Under the pieces are notes generated by a model, which was not told the DNA's origin, made no database searches, and saw nothing but the letters and a program-made list of their open reading frames with translations. Shown here in pieces: positions 24,779-32,889 of a DNA stretch of 56,453 nucleotides (position 1 is its first letter; the number at the start of each line of letters is the position of its first letter). The position numbers were made by a program, and so were the translations under genes. Source of the stretch: DASWUZ01 sp036401375 (lineage in GTDB: Bacteria; Acidobacteriota; Terriglobia; Terriglobales; Acidobacteriaceae); contig DASWVB010000025.1 of the NCBI GenBank assembly GCA_036401375.1, positions 1-56,453 of the forward strand. Direction: 5' to 3'.

Positions 24779-25195
24779 ATGAGCCATGGCCTCTCTCCCA
24801 ACCTGGTTGACGCACTGCAGCTGGCTGCGGAGCAGGCGGCCGGGCACGCCTACGCTCCTTACTCGAAGTTCCGCGTAGGCGCCGCGCTGCTGCTGGCGGA
24901 TGGCTCGATCGTAGGCGGTTGTAATGTGGAGAATGCCTCCTATGGACTGGCTATCTGCGCCGAAAGATCGGCCGTGGTGCGAGCAGTGAGCGAGCGCGGG
25001 GCTGAGGTAAAGATAAAGGCGATCGCTGTGACGAATCTCAATGGCGCAGCGAGCCCTCCCTGCGGGGCGTGCCGCCAGGTGCTCAGTGAATTTGTCGAAC
25101 CGGATGCCTGGATATTCTTCCCCGGAAACGCCGGCCCGGAGAGTGTGCCCTTTCGCGACGTGTTTCCCTATAGCTTCAGCCTTGAGGGTGCTTAG
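24779..25195 (+). CDS. cdd: Cytidine deaminase
   Basis: 138 residues, the homotetrameric short form. Deaminates (deoxy)cytidine to (deoxy)uridine. Zinc ligands are Cys60 (with catalytic Glu62 in CAE), and Cys95 and Cys98 in PCGACRQ. The substrate-binding FRVGAALLLADG and NVENASYGL motifs are intact. It opens a salvage run with deoA, nupC and punA on the same strand (gaps 92, 30 and 3 bases), so deamination would feed uridine/thymidine phosphorolysis. Confidence 0.96.
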   Translation: MSHGLSPNLVDALQLAAEQAAGHAYAPYSKFRVGAALLLADGSIVGGCNVENASYGLAICAERSAVVRAVSERGAEVKIKAIAVTNLNGAASPPCGACRQVLSEFVEPDAWIFFPGNAGPESVPFRDVFPYSFSLEGA

Positions 25196-25287
25196 CTCAT
25201 CTACGTCACGGGCAGCAGACGCAGGTCAATGCGCTGCGAACAGCCTCAATCAGGACGGTCGAGACCAGGCATATCGGAGCAAGAGAG

Positions 25288-26664
25288 ATGACCCCTGAAG
25301 CGATCCACCCCGTCGACCTCATCCGCAAGACGCGGGACGGACGTGAGCTGAGCGGCAACGAAATGCAGTTTCTCGTCGATGGTGCGGCGCGCCAGACGAT
25401 CCCGCCGGAGCAGCTCTCCGCATGGCTGATGGCGGCGCTGCTGCGTGGACTCACGGGAGCAGAGCTGCATGCGCTGACGACCGCGATGCGGTTCTCGGGC
25501 GAGGTCTTCGATCCATCGGCGCTGGGCTGCTTCGCCGTCGACAAGCACTCGACCGGCGGAGTGGGAGACAAGACGTCGTTCCTGGTCGCACCGATTGCGG
25601 CGGCGGCCGGGCTGGTGGTTCCCATGATCAGCGGGCGGGCGCTCGGCCACACCGGTGGAACCCTTGACAAGCTCGAGAGCATTCCCGGCTACCGGACTCT
25701 GCTCAGCCTTACCGAGATACGCGCCGTGCTCGCGCAATGTGGCGCAACCATCGTCAGCCAGACGGAGAACCTTGTACCTGCCGACCGCATGCTCTACGCT
25801 CTGCGCGACCGTACCGGCACGGTCGAGAGCCCCGACCTGATCTGCGCCTCAATCATGAGCAAGAAGCTGGCTGCCGGCCTGAATGGCCTCGTGCTCGATG
25901 TGAAGACCGGCTCCGGCGCATTTCTCAAGGAGCGCGAGGCAGGCCTGCATCTCGCTGCGCTGATGGTCGAGACCGGAGAGGCAGCGGGTACGCGCACCGT
26001 GGCGCTGCTCACCGACATGAACCAGCCCCTTGGACGCATGGCGGGCAACTGGATCGAGATACAGGAGTCGGTCGAGGTCATGGCCAATCGCCGTCACCCG
26101 CTCAGCGAAGGTTTGCGCGAGCTGTCGCTGAGGCTGGCGGGCTGGATGCTGCACCTGGGCGGCAAGGCCGAGTCTGCCGAGGCGGGACGGGAGCGCGCCG
26201 AATCGATCCTGCACAGCGGCGCGGCGCTCAACGTCTTTAAGAGGATGGTGCACGCGCAGGGCGGTGATGCGGATTTGTTCGAGGATGCGGCAGCGTTCCA
26301 CCAACCGGCCGCGACCAGGCAGCTTGTCGCAGGTCACAGCGGATATCTCAGCAGCATGGATTGCGAGCAGGTGGGCTGGGCGGTGCAGCGTCTGGGGGCA
26401 GGTCGCGAGCGGGCCGGTGAGCCGGTCGAACCGCACGCCGGCCTCGAGATGCACGTCAACCTAGGCGCCAGGGTCGAGGCTGGACAGCCGCTGCTCACGA
26501 TGTTTGCGCAGCATGAGGATCGCTTTGCCGAGCCGGAGCGGCTGCTCACCGCGGCTCTGCACATTACCGGCGAAGCGGGCATCGTGCCGCCCCTTGTTTC
26601 TGAGATCGTGACCATCGAGAATGCGCACCAGTTCAAGAACGAAAGACGGTATAAGAACATATAA
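25288..26664 (+). CDS. deoA: Thymidine/pyrimidine-nucleoside phosphorylase
   Basis: 458 residues, slightly longer than E. coli DeoA (440). Reversibly splits thymidine or (deoxy)uridine with phosphate to base and (deoxy)ribose-1-phosphate. The glycosyltransferase family 3 fold is evident: AWLMAALLRGLTGAEL, the phosphate-binding KHSTGGVGDKTSFLVAP, the SGRALGHTGGTLDKLESIPG signature, and MSKKLAAGLNGLVLDVKTGSGAF. The C-terminal alpha/beta domain is complete. Whether it is thymidine-specific or a broad PyNP cannot be told from sequence inspection. Confidence 0.95.
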   Translation: MTPEAIHPVDLIRKTRDGRELSGNEMQFLVDGAARQTIPPEQLSAWLMAALLRGLTGAELHALTTAMRFSGEVFDPSALGCFAVDKHSTGGVGDKTSFLVAPIAAAAGLVVPMISGRALGHTGGTLDKLESIPGYRTLLSLTEIRAVLAQCGATIVSQTENLVPADRMLYALRDRTGTVESPDLICASIMSKKLAAGLNGLVLDVKTGSGAFLKEREAGLHLAALMVETGEAAGTRTVALLTDMNQPLGRMAGNWIEIQESVEVMANRRHPLSEGLRELSLRLAGWMLHLGGKAESAEAGRERAESILHSGAALNVFKRMVHAQGGDADLFEDAAAFHQPAATRQLVAGHSGYLSSMDCEQVGWAVQRLGAGRERAGEPVEPHAGLEMHVNLGARVEAGQPLLTMFAQHEDRFAEPERLLTAALHITGEAGIVPPLVSEIVTIENAHQFKNERRYKNI

Positions 26665-26694
26665 GTTCCTCACTCGACAGACGCGGAGAAAAAT

Positions 26695-27930
26695 TTGGCG
26701 CGATTTACCGGCGTGTTAGGGCTGCTGACCATGCTGCTGCTGGCGTGGTTGTTTTCGACCAACCGTCGCGCCATCCGCTGGCGTACGGTGGCATGGGGGC
26801 TGGGGCTGCAGATGCTCTTCGCCCTGCTCGTTCTCAAGTGGACCTTTGGGCAGACCCTGCTCGCCGGAGCGAGCCGCATGGTCACATCGCTGCTGGGGCA
26901 TGCCGTCGATGGATCGTCAATGGTCTTCGGTCCGCTCGGAACCCCCGGTAATCCGCTGGCTGTGTTTGCGTTTGCGGTGCTGCCGACCATCATCTTCATC
27001 TCCGCCTTCTTCGCAGTCCTTTACCACATCGGAGTGATGCAGCAGGTGATCCGAGCCATGAGCTGGGTCATGCAGCGGACGATGGGTACGTCTGGTGCCG
27101 AGTCGACCAACGTCGCCGCCAGCATCTTCATGGGGCAGACGGAGGCGCCCTTGACCATCCGTCCCTTCCTCGCCGGCGCGACCCGTTCGGAGTTGATGAC
27201 CATCATGACCAGCGGCATGGCGCACGTCTCGGGCGGCATCATGGCGGCTTACATCAGCTTCGGCATCAACGCGCAGGACCTGCTCTCGGCGGTGATCATG
27301 ACTGCGCCTGGCACAATCCTCATCGCGAAGATGCTGGTGCCGGAGACCGAGATTCCTGCGACCGCGGGCACGGTGAAGATGCCGCCCACCGAGGAGCACA
27401 AGAACGATAACCTCATCGCCGCCATTGCGCGCGGCACCATTGATGGAGGTCAACTCGCGTTCAACGTGGCAATCATGCTGATCAGCTTCCTCGCCCTCGT
27501 CGGACTGGTGAACGCAATGCTGCTCGGGATCTCGAACTTCGCCTGGGCACACGGCGTACGCACTCCCCACAGCCTCAACTCGATCCTTGGTTTTTTTGGT
27601 GCACCGGTCGCGTGGATCATCGGCATCCCATGGCGCGAGGCTCCCGCGATCGGCAACCTGCTCGGCACGCGCGCAGTGCTGAATGAATTCGTCGCCTACA
27701 CCCAGCTCGGTCTGCAGAAGAAGGTGCTCTCGCCGCGAACATTTTCGATCGCGACGTTTGCCCTGTGCGGCTTTGCCAATCTCGGCTCGATCGGAATGCA
27801 GATCGGCGGCATCGGTGCACTCGCGCCCAATCGTCGCAACGATCTCGCCTCGCTGGGATTTCGAGCCATGCTGGCAGGCACCATGGCTAACCTGATGTCG
27901 GCATCCATTGTCGGCGTACTGATGAGGTAA
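26695..27930 (+). CDS. nupC: Concentrative nucleoside transporter (NupC/CNT family)
   Basis: 411 residues from a TTG at 26695 with CGGAGA before it. Multi-spanning inner-membrane ion-coupled nucleoside importer. CNT landmarks: FAVLYHIGVMQQVIRAMSWVMQRTMGTSGAESTNVAASIFMGQTEAPLTI split over the core, SGMAHVSGGIMAAYI, and LNEFVAYTQL near the end with GFANLGSIGMQIGGIGALAP. These match the QTEAP and NEFVAY substrate-site motifs. It sits between deoA and punA with a 3-base gap to punA, placing uptake and phosphorolysis in one transcript. Confidence 0.95.
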   Translation: MARFTGVLGLLTMLLLAWLFSTNRRAIRWRTVAWGLGLQMLFALLVLKWTFGQTLLAGASRMVTSLLGHAVDGSSMVFGPLGTPGNPLAVFAFAVLPTIIFISAFFAVLYHIGVMQQVIRAMSWVMQRTMGTSGAESTNVAASIFMGQTEAPLTIRPFLAGATRSELMTIMTSGMAHVSGGIMAAYISFGINAQDLLSAVIMTAPGTILIAKMLVPETEIPATAGTVKMPPTEEHKNDNLIAAIARGTIDGGQLAFNVAIMLISFLALVGLVNAMLLGISNFAWAHGVRTPHSLNSILGFFGAPVAWIIGIPWREAPAIGNLLGTRAVLNEFVAYTQLGLQKKVLSPRTFSIATFALCGFANLGSIGMQIGGIGALAPNRRNDLASLGFRAMLAGTMANLMSASIVGVLMR

Positions 27931-27933
27931 AGG

Positions 27934-28809
27934 ATGAGCGACCAGAGCAGCCCGCCGAACCTTGCAGGGGAAAATGCCAACGATGCCACCAATGTCTTTG
28001 CGCGAGCCACCCTGGCGGCGGAGTTCGTTCGCAGCCGCATTGCTGTTGCTCCCCAGGTGGCGCTGGTGCTCGGCTCAGGCCTGGGAGCGCTGGCCGAAGC
28101 GGTAGAGCATCCGGTAATCATCCCCTACACCGAAATTCCACACTTCCCGCAGTCGACCGTTGAGGGCCACAGTGGCAGGCTTGTGTTAGGCAAGCTGGCC
28201 GGTGTTCCGATGGCCGTGATGCAGGGGCGAGTTCACAGCTATGAGGGCTACTCTCCCCTCGAGGTCACGTTTCCGATGCGGGTTCTGGGTCGTCTGGGGA
28301 TCGGGACTGTAGTGGTTACAAACGCGGCAGGTGGCATCCGCTCAACGTACAAGCAGGGCGAACTCGTGCTGATCTCGGACCATATCAACCTTACTGGCAG
28401 CAATCCCGTCTCCGGCCGGAACGAGGCCCGGTTCGGTCCCCGCTTCTTTGACATGACGCAGGCCTATTCGCGTCGCCTGCGGGCGCTCGCGCAGGAGGCT
28501 GCCCGGCATTCTGGATTTGAGCTTGAGGAAGGTGTTTACCTCGCCGTCACCGGTCCCAGCTATGAGACTCCGGCGGAGATTCGCGCCTTCCGCACCATGG
28601 GCGCAGACCTCGTGGGAATGTCGACCGTCCACGAGGTGATCGTGGCGCGGCACATGGGCATCGAGGTGCTCGGCATCTCGTGCGTGACGAACATGGCCGC
28701 CGGGGTGCTCGATCAGCCGATCGACCACCTCGAGGTGATGGAGACGGGCAAGCGAGTGCAGCAGCGACTGACCGATCTGTTCACGAACCTGCTGCCCTTA
28801 CTTGCTTGA
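27934..28809 (+). CDS. punA: Purine nucleoside phosphorylase (trimeric, punA type)
   Basis: 291 residues. Cleaves inosine/guanosine with phosphate. Family motifs: LVLGSGLGALAE (phosphate), HFPQSTVEGHSGRLVLG, MQGRVHSYEGYSPLEVTFPMRVL, VVTNAAGGI, GPSYETPAEIRAFRTMGADLVGMSTVHEVIVARH, and GISCVTNMAAG. The length and the GPSYET...MGADxVGMST block indicate the trimeric mammalian-like PNP rather than the hexameric DeoD. Last gene of the salvage run; a DUF2062 gene follows after 33 bases. Confidence 0.95.
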   Translation: MSDQSSPPNLAGENANDATNVFARATLAAEFVRSRIAVAPQVALVLGSGLGALAEAVEHPVIIPYTEIPHFPQSTVEGHSGRLVLGKLAGVPMAVMQGRVHSYEGYSPLEVTFPMRVLGRLGIGTVVVTNAAGGIRSTYKQGELVLISDHINLTGSNPVSGRNEARFGPRFFDMTQAYSRRLRALAQEAARHSGFELEEGVYLAVTGPSYETPAEIRAFRTMGADLVGMSTVHEVIVARHMGIEVLGISCVTNMAAGVLDQPIDHLEVMETGKRVQQRLTDLFTNLLPLLA

Positions 28810-28842
28810 TCTGCTCAGGCGCTGAAGGTGCATCCTACCGTC

Positions 28843-29370
28843 ATGGCTCGGTTCGCTGCACGTTCGCCGCAGGATCTTTCGCGCTCCATGCTGGGCTTTC
28901 TGCGAACCGGCGTGTCCCCCGGCCGGCTGGCCTTCACACTTGCGCTAGGGATGACTCTGAGCTGCTTTCCCCTGTTCGGTGCGACCACGATCCTGTGCGC
29001 GGTGGTGGCTTTGCTCTTCCGCCTCAGCCTGCCCGTGATCGAAGTTGGTAACTACCTTGCCTTGCCGCTTCAGTTTGTGCTGCTTGTCCCTTTCATGCGG
29101 ATGGGTGAGCGACTGTTCCACTCCCCGCGACTGCCTCTTTCACCGCCGAAATTGCTGGAGATGATGCGCAGCGCGCCGGACCAGACGATGCGTCTACTGC
29201 TGGCAGATCAATGGCACGCCATTGCCGCCTGGGCAGTCATATCGCCCGGGCTGCTGCTCCTCTTCTTTCTTCTGCTACTGCCCTTGATACGCCTCCTGTT
29301 AAATCGCGCCGCTGCTTTGTCAGACCGAGCAGACCCGCGTGAAGTCGGAGGCACAATCATCGAGCGCTGA
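28843..29370 (+). CDS. DUF2062-domain membrane protein
   Basis: 175 residues from ATG 28843; a GTG at 28828 is an alternative with a weak ribosome site. The pattern GVSPGRLAFTLALGMTLSCFPLFGATTILCAVVALLFRLSLPVIEVGNY matches DUF2062, with three or four membrane segments and the P-x-x-G turns typical of the family. Function is unknown. It may be carried on the salvage transcript by position only. Confidence 0.8.
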   Translation: MARFAARSPQDLSRSMLGFLRTGVSPGRLAFTLALGMTLSCFPLFGATTILCAVVALLFRLSLPVIEVGNYLALPLQFVLLVPFMRMGERLFHSPRLPLSPPKLLEMMRSAPDQTMRLLLADQWHAIAAWAVISPGLLLLFFLLLLPLIRLLLNRAAALSDRADPREVGGTIIER

Positions 29371-29443
29371 CCTTGTCTCTGGTGCAACTCCCAGCGGCAA
29401 CGCAAGGCCGCGGGCGTTCGCCGCGCCGGATCGCTGAACGGCT

Positions 29444-30412
29444 TCAGTGCTTGGCGGGAGCGGCCGCGGCCTGGGCGGTTGGATGGTATTCGGGCACCGG
29501 CGCAGCGCTGTGCAGCCACGCCGTGTAGATCAGGTCGCGAAGTTCGCTCGCCCCCGCAGCCAGCCGCTCTGCCGCGAACTGCCGCGACTCCGCGCTGCCC
29601 GATCCGGCGAAGGCCTCCCCCTTGTCGAACTGATATACACGTTCAACGAGCGACGCGGAGTGCCTCAGGTAGACGAGATATTCGGCGAACGGGTCCTTCA
29701 GTACATGCGGAGGCGTCATCAGGAGCGCCACGTCCACAGAGTGGATGTTCGCCAGGACGAAGGCGGTTTCGAACTGGGCGTGAACCCCGTGTGCCGTCGA
29801 GTAGCCGTTCGCGTTGGCTTTCTCGATCCATCCATCGTAGTTCTCGGTGACGTGCAGCGGTTGCGAACCGTCGGCGACATAGTGGCCCAGCCATCCCGTG
29901 TAGAAGAGGATCGCGGCTTCGACAGGCCTGGTACTACTGCCCTGGCCGCTGAGGGCGCGGTACTCGCGGAATGCAGCCTGGAGGCGTTCGAATACTTCGA
30001 CCGTGACGTAGGGCTGTAGCCCAACGCGCTCGGGACGCATCTCTTTGGCCCAGTCAGGGTGAGCTGCCACGGTCGCGTTCAGCGCGGCGATGTAGTCGAA
30101 TCGCCTGCGCGGAAGCGGGCCGATACGATCGGCGATTTCAAGGTCGATAAAGTGTTCAGGAGCCTGTGCGCTGTTCAACTCCGGCTCGGCGGCAGAGCGC
30201 CAGCGGTCAGGTTCGGGACCGAGGTACTCAATCTCCTCGATGGCGGCGGCGGTGCGGAGGAACTCAGGAACATCCATCGGCAGCTTTTCGGCAGCCAGCC
30301 GGTTGATCATCCGATGCCCTTCGGCGCCCCAGCCAAAGCAGGCGGGGCTGGCGAGCAGGGGGATCATTGAGGCGAACGCAAGAAGGACGGGGCGGCTGAG
30401 AGCTGGTCGCAT
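29444..30412 (-). CDS. S1/P1-type nuclease, exported
   Basis: 322 residues with a signal peptide ending before the mature N-terminal Trp: WGAEGHRMINRLA. In S1/P1 nucleases that Trp and the following His bind the trinuclear zinc site. Further ligands are visible: Asp in EPDRWRS, His in APEHFIDLE, and His/Asp/His in LGHYVADGSQPLHVTENYDG, then His in HGVHAQFE. Cleaves single-stranded nucleic acids or releases 3'-phosphate in eukaryotic relatives; bacterial members are probably periplasmic phosphate or nucleoside scavengers. It is 75 bp from the DUF2062 gene, convergent, next to the nucleoside-salvage run, which fits nucleoside scavenging. Confidence 0.87.
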   Translation of the reverse strand: MRPALSRPVLLAFASMIPLLASPACFGWGAEGHRMINRLAAEKLPMDVPEFLRTAAAIEEIEYLGPEPDRWRSAAEPELNSAQAPEHFIDLEIADRIGPLPRRRFDYIAALNATVAAHPDWAKEMRPERVGLQPYVTVEVFERLQAAFREYRALSGQGSSTRPVEAAILFYTGWLGHYVADGSQPLHVTENYDGWIEKANANGYSTAHGVHAQFETAFVLANIHSVDVALLMTPPHVLKDPFAEYLVYLRHSASLVERVYQFDKGEAFAGSGSAESRQFAAERLAAGASELRDLIYTAWLHSAAPVPEYHPTAQAAAAPAKH

Positions 30413-30628
30413 ACCGAATGAGTATAGCGGTGATCAGGCGTGCTCAGACAAAGGCGGAGTGCTCTTTGGATGCTGACAACAATCAGCACTTCGTAAACGA
30501 ACACAGACGTGAACCGCTGATGGCCTGGAAGGGCAAAAATAAGCTACTAAACTTCGTGCCTGCTTCATACGCAGGAGCAGGTCAAGACCATCGAGGTAAA
30601 GGTCGCGTCGGATCTTCCAAGGCTTGGC

Positions 30629-31084
30629 TCACCCGAGATTGGGTCGATCGAGCATGATCTTCAACCCTGTGACATAGAGCACAGTCGTCAGGGAGCCCAC
30701 GACAGCGGCGCAGACGATCGCCACACCCAGGCCAATGTCGATGCCGTTTCCCTCCCAGATCGCTCCCGGGTCCGCTCCGCGTAGTTGAAGGACCAGACCC
30801 CAGACGGCCAGGGAGGCAGGCCCAATCAAACTACCGCTAAACAGAACGATCCAGAATCTCCGGCCAGTCGGGTCCGCGAGCGCAACCACGAACGGCAGGT
30901 ACAAAAGTCCTACTGGAAACGCGAACTTTGCGGTGAGCCCGAAGAGGAGGAAGAACGAGCCCGCAGAGTCGATGTACACACTGAAGAGCAGGCTGAAAAT
31001 GACAATGGAAACGAGCACGCAGAGAAACCACAGGCCGAGACGGAGCAGAACACGTACGGAAGGTCTTGTTCGCTGAAGAGCCAT
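30629..31084 (-). CDS. Hypothetical four-helix membrane protein
   Basis: 151 residues starting MALQRTRPSV. Four hydrophobic segments (WFLCVLVSIVIFSLLFSVY, FFLLFGLTAKFAFPVGLLYL, FWIVLFSGSLIGPASLAVWGL, GLGVAIVCAAVVGSLTTVLY), with short loops. Family not recognised. It stands alone, divergent from the DHS-like gene and with a 217-bp gap to the nuclease gene that holds no supported feature. Confidence 0.6.
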   Translation of the reverse strand: MALQRTRPSVRVLLRLGLWFLCVLVSIVIFSLLFSVYIDSAGSFFLLFGLTAKFAFPVGLLYLPFVVALADPTGRRFWIVLFSGSLIGPASLAVWGLVLQLRGADPGAIWEGNGIDIGLGVAIVCAAVVGSLTTVLYVTGLKIMLDRPNLG

Positions 31085-31230
31085 CCGGTGCCTCAGGTGC
31101 TACGGTTCGTCGCAGCTGCAGCGCGTGACGGAACTCTGACAAGGGGAGCCGCATTTCGATCGTAAGCTTATCCGATTTTTCACACGGCGATGGCGGAGCG
31201 ATGGGGAGCGCTTTGTTATCCTAGAGGCCT

Positions 31231-32292
31231 ATGCCTACTAAAGAAGAGCTCCTCCAAAACCCCATCCAGCACATCGATATCAAGCAACACAACGTGGTAG
31301 CGCTGGTGGATGCGATGCAGCACATGGCTTACAGCTCACGTGACCTTTCGCGTGCGGCGTCGATCTACGAGCGGATGCTGCGCGATCAGGATTGCGGCGT
31401 CATTCTCTGCCTCGCGGGATCGCTGGTAAGCGCGGGCCTGAAGCAGATCGTCATCGATCTGCTGCGTAACAACATGGTTGACGCGATCGTCTCGACCGGC
31501 GCGAATATCGTCGACCAGGACTTCTTCGAGGCGCTCGGTTTCAAGCACTGGATCGCCGACGAGCTCTACAAGCAGGGCACCGAGGACGCAACCCTGCGCG
31601 AGCTGATGATCGATCGCATTTACGACACCTTGATCGATGAGACGGAGCTCCGCCTCTGTGACGAGACGACTGAAAAGATCACCAACTCGCTGGATCCGCG
31701 CCCTTACAGCTCCCGTGAATTCATCCACGCAATGGGTGCCTACCTCGAGCGCGAAGGCAAGACTGTCAAGGGTGGTGGCGTCGACTCGATTGTCTTCGCT
31801 GCCTACGAAAAGAACGTTCCGATCTTCTGCCCCGCCTTCAGCGACTGCTCGGCCGGATTTGGCCTCGTGGCCCATCAGCACGCCCGTCAGGACAAGCCAA
31901 AGGTCTCGATCGACTCGGCAAAAGACTTCTATGAGCTGACGCAGCTAAAGATCGCGAACCCGACGACGGGTCTTTTGATGATCGGCGGCGGAGTGCCAAA
32001 GAACTTCGCCCAGGACATCGTGGTCGCCGCAGAGATACTCGGAGTCGTTGCGCCGATGCACAAGTACGCGATCCAGATCACGATAGCCGACGTCCGCGAT
32101 GGAGCGCTCTCTTCAAGCACTTTAAAGGAGGCGAGCTCCTGGGGTAAGGTGGATACGACTTTTGAACAGATGGTCTTCAGCGAGGCGACCCTGGCTTTAC
32201 CCCTGATTGCCGGGTATGCATACCACAAGAACGCTTTTGCGGAACGGCGAGAGCGCGCGTGGTCCCGGATTCTCGATCCTGTCACGGCTTAA
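31231..32292 (+). CDS. Deoxyhypusine synthase-like enzyme
   Basis: 353 residues, full family length. DHS transfers an aminobutyl group from spermidine; in eukaryotes the acceptor is eIF5A Lys, while bacterial homologues are linked to homospermidine or other polyamine reactions. Seen: DCGVILCLAGSLVSAGLKQIV, DAIVSTGANIVDQDFFEALG (NAD site), YSSREFIHAMGAYLE, VPIFCPAFSDCSAGFGL, GLLMIGGGVPKNF, and the catalytic block SSWGK with Lys306 in the position of human Lys329 (followed by a LALPLI segment). So the active-site Lys is kept. The genome's EF-P lacks a tip Lys, arguing against EF-P as acceptor. Confidence 0.9.
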   Translation: MPTKEELLQNPIQHIDIKQHNVVALVDAMQHMAYSSRDLSRAASIYERMLRDQDCGVILCLAGSLVSAGLKQIVIDLLRNNMVDAIVSTGANIVDQDFFEALGFKHWIADELYKQGTEDATLRELMIDRIYDTLIDETELRLCDETTEKITNSLDPRPYSSREFIHAMGAYLEREGKTVKGGGVDSIVFAAYEKNVPIFCPAFSDCSAGFGLVAHQHARQDKPKVSIDSAKDFYELTQLKIANPTTGLLMIGGGVPKNFAQDIVVAAEILGVVAPMHKYAIQITIADVRDGALSSSTLKEASSWGKVDTTFEQMVFSEATLALPLIAGYAYHKNAFAERRERAWSRILDPVTA

Positions 32293-32374
32293 CGGCCGCT
32301 GCAGTCGAGCTCTAAGCTGACGTCATCGTGCGACAGCTTCCTTCCATAGCATTTGTAGTCTATAGACAACGCTT

Positions 32375-32400
32375 GCATCGGGCAGAGCTATGCCCGATGC
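32375..32400. other. Perfect 10-bp hairpin
   Basis: GCATCGGGCA (32375-32384) pairs with TGCCCGATGC (32391-32400) around a 6-nt loop. A 10-bp self-complementary site GTCTATAGAC lies just upstream at about 32358-32367. It is 83 bases after the DHS-like stop. No T-tract follows, so a terminator is only possible. Confidence 0.5.
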
Positions 32401-32524
32401 ACTTCGCGTGCGTATTCTGAACGAGAGAACGCCATTGCGGTCTAGATTGCACTAGACGGAGCATTTATTAGCAGAGTAATATCCCTCTCGTAACGGTTAG
32501 CTAAGTCGAAGGACCCTTCGTGGG

Positions 32525-32716
32525 TTGAGGTGGTATTACGTGTGGCTGCTTGCTCTCATTCTCGTCGTCTATTTCGCCGTGTTTGCCTACCTGAGTTCCA
32601 GGCACCGGGGCACCGCCATCAGCATTCGTCCTGAAAGAAGAGGGGCGAAGATCATTCCCTTTGAACGGGGCCGTGACATACAGATTGGATCGAGAAGCTC
32701 AAGAAAGATCTCCTAG
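32525..32716 (+). CDS. Small single-pass membrane protein, 63 aa (TTG start)
   Basis: A hydrophobic N-terminal helix (YYVWLLALILVVYFAVFAYL) is followed by a basic cytosolic tail (RPERRGAKIIPFERGRDIQIG). The start is TTG with AAGGA about 11 bases upstream, so it is uncertain. A convincing terminator at 32788-32809 supports transcription in this direction. No family recognised. Confidence 0.45.
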   Translation: MRWYYVWLLALILVVYFAVFAYLSSRHRGTAISIRPERRGAKIIPFERGRDIQIGSRSSRKIS

Positions 32717-32787
32717 CTACTCTCGAAGATCTCCCAGGCTGCTTTCCGATGAGCCTTGTTCGCTCCCTACATCCTGATTCAGTCAAG

Positions 32788-32815
32788 CCGGCGCTGATTA
32801 GAGCGCCGGTTTCTA
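32788..32815 (+). terminator. Intrinsic terminator
   Basis: CCGGCGCT (32788-32795) / AGCGCCGG (32802-32809), loop GATTAG, followed by TTTCTACTTT. It would end transcripts coming from the 63-aa gene region. Confidence 0.7.
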
Positions 32816-32889
32816 CTTTACGGGTAAGATTTCTGAACTCTGGACCTTCCTTCGATGGCTCAGACCCGGTTCAAAGAGAAAAGTTGCGA

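Noticed and set aside
30418..30657. 79-residue plus-strand frame in the gap after the nuclease gene
   Set aside because: No ribosome site and no recognisable motif; it runs into the 3' end of the membrane protein gene on the other strand.
31070..31100. 'ALQRTR' start motif of the membrane protein, which can recall repeat-derived or attC-linked peptides
   Set aside because: No R'/R'' core pairs or integrase were seen, so an attC site is not supported.
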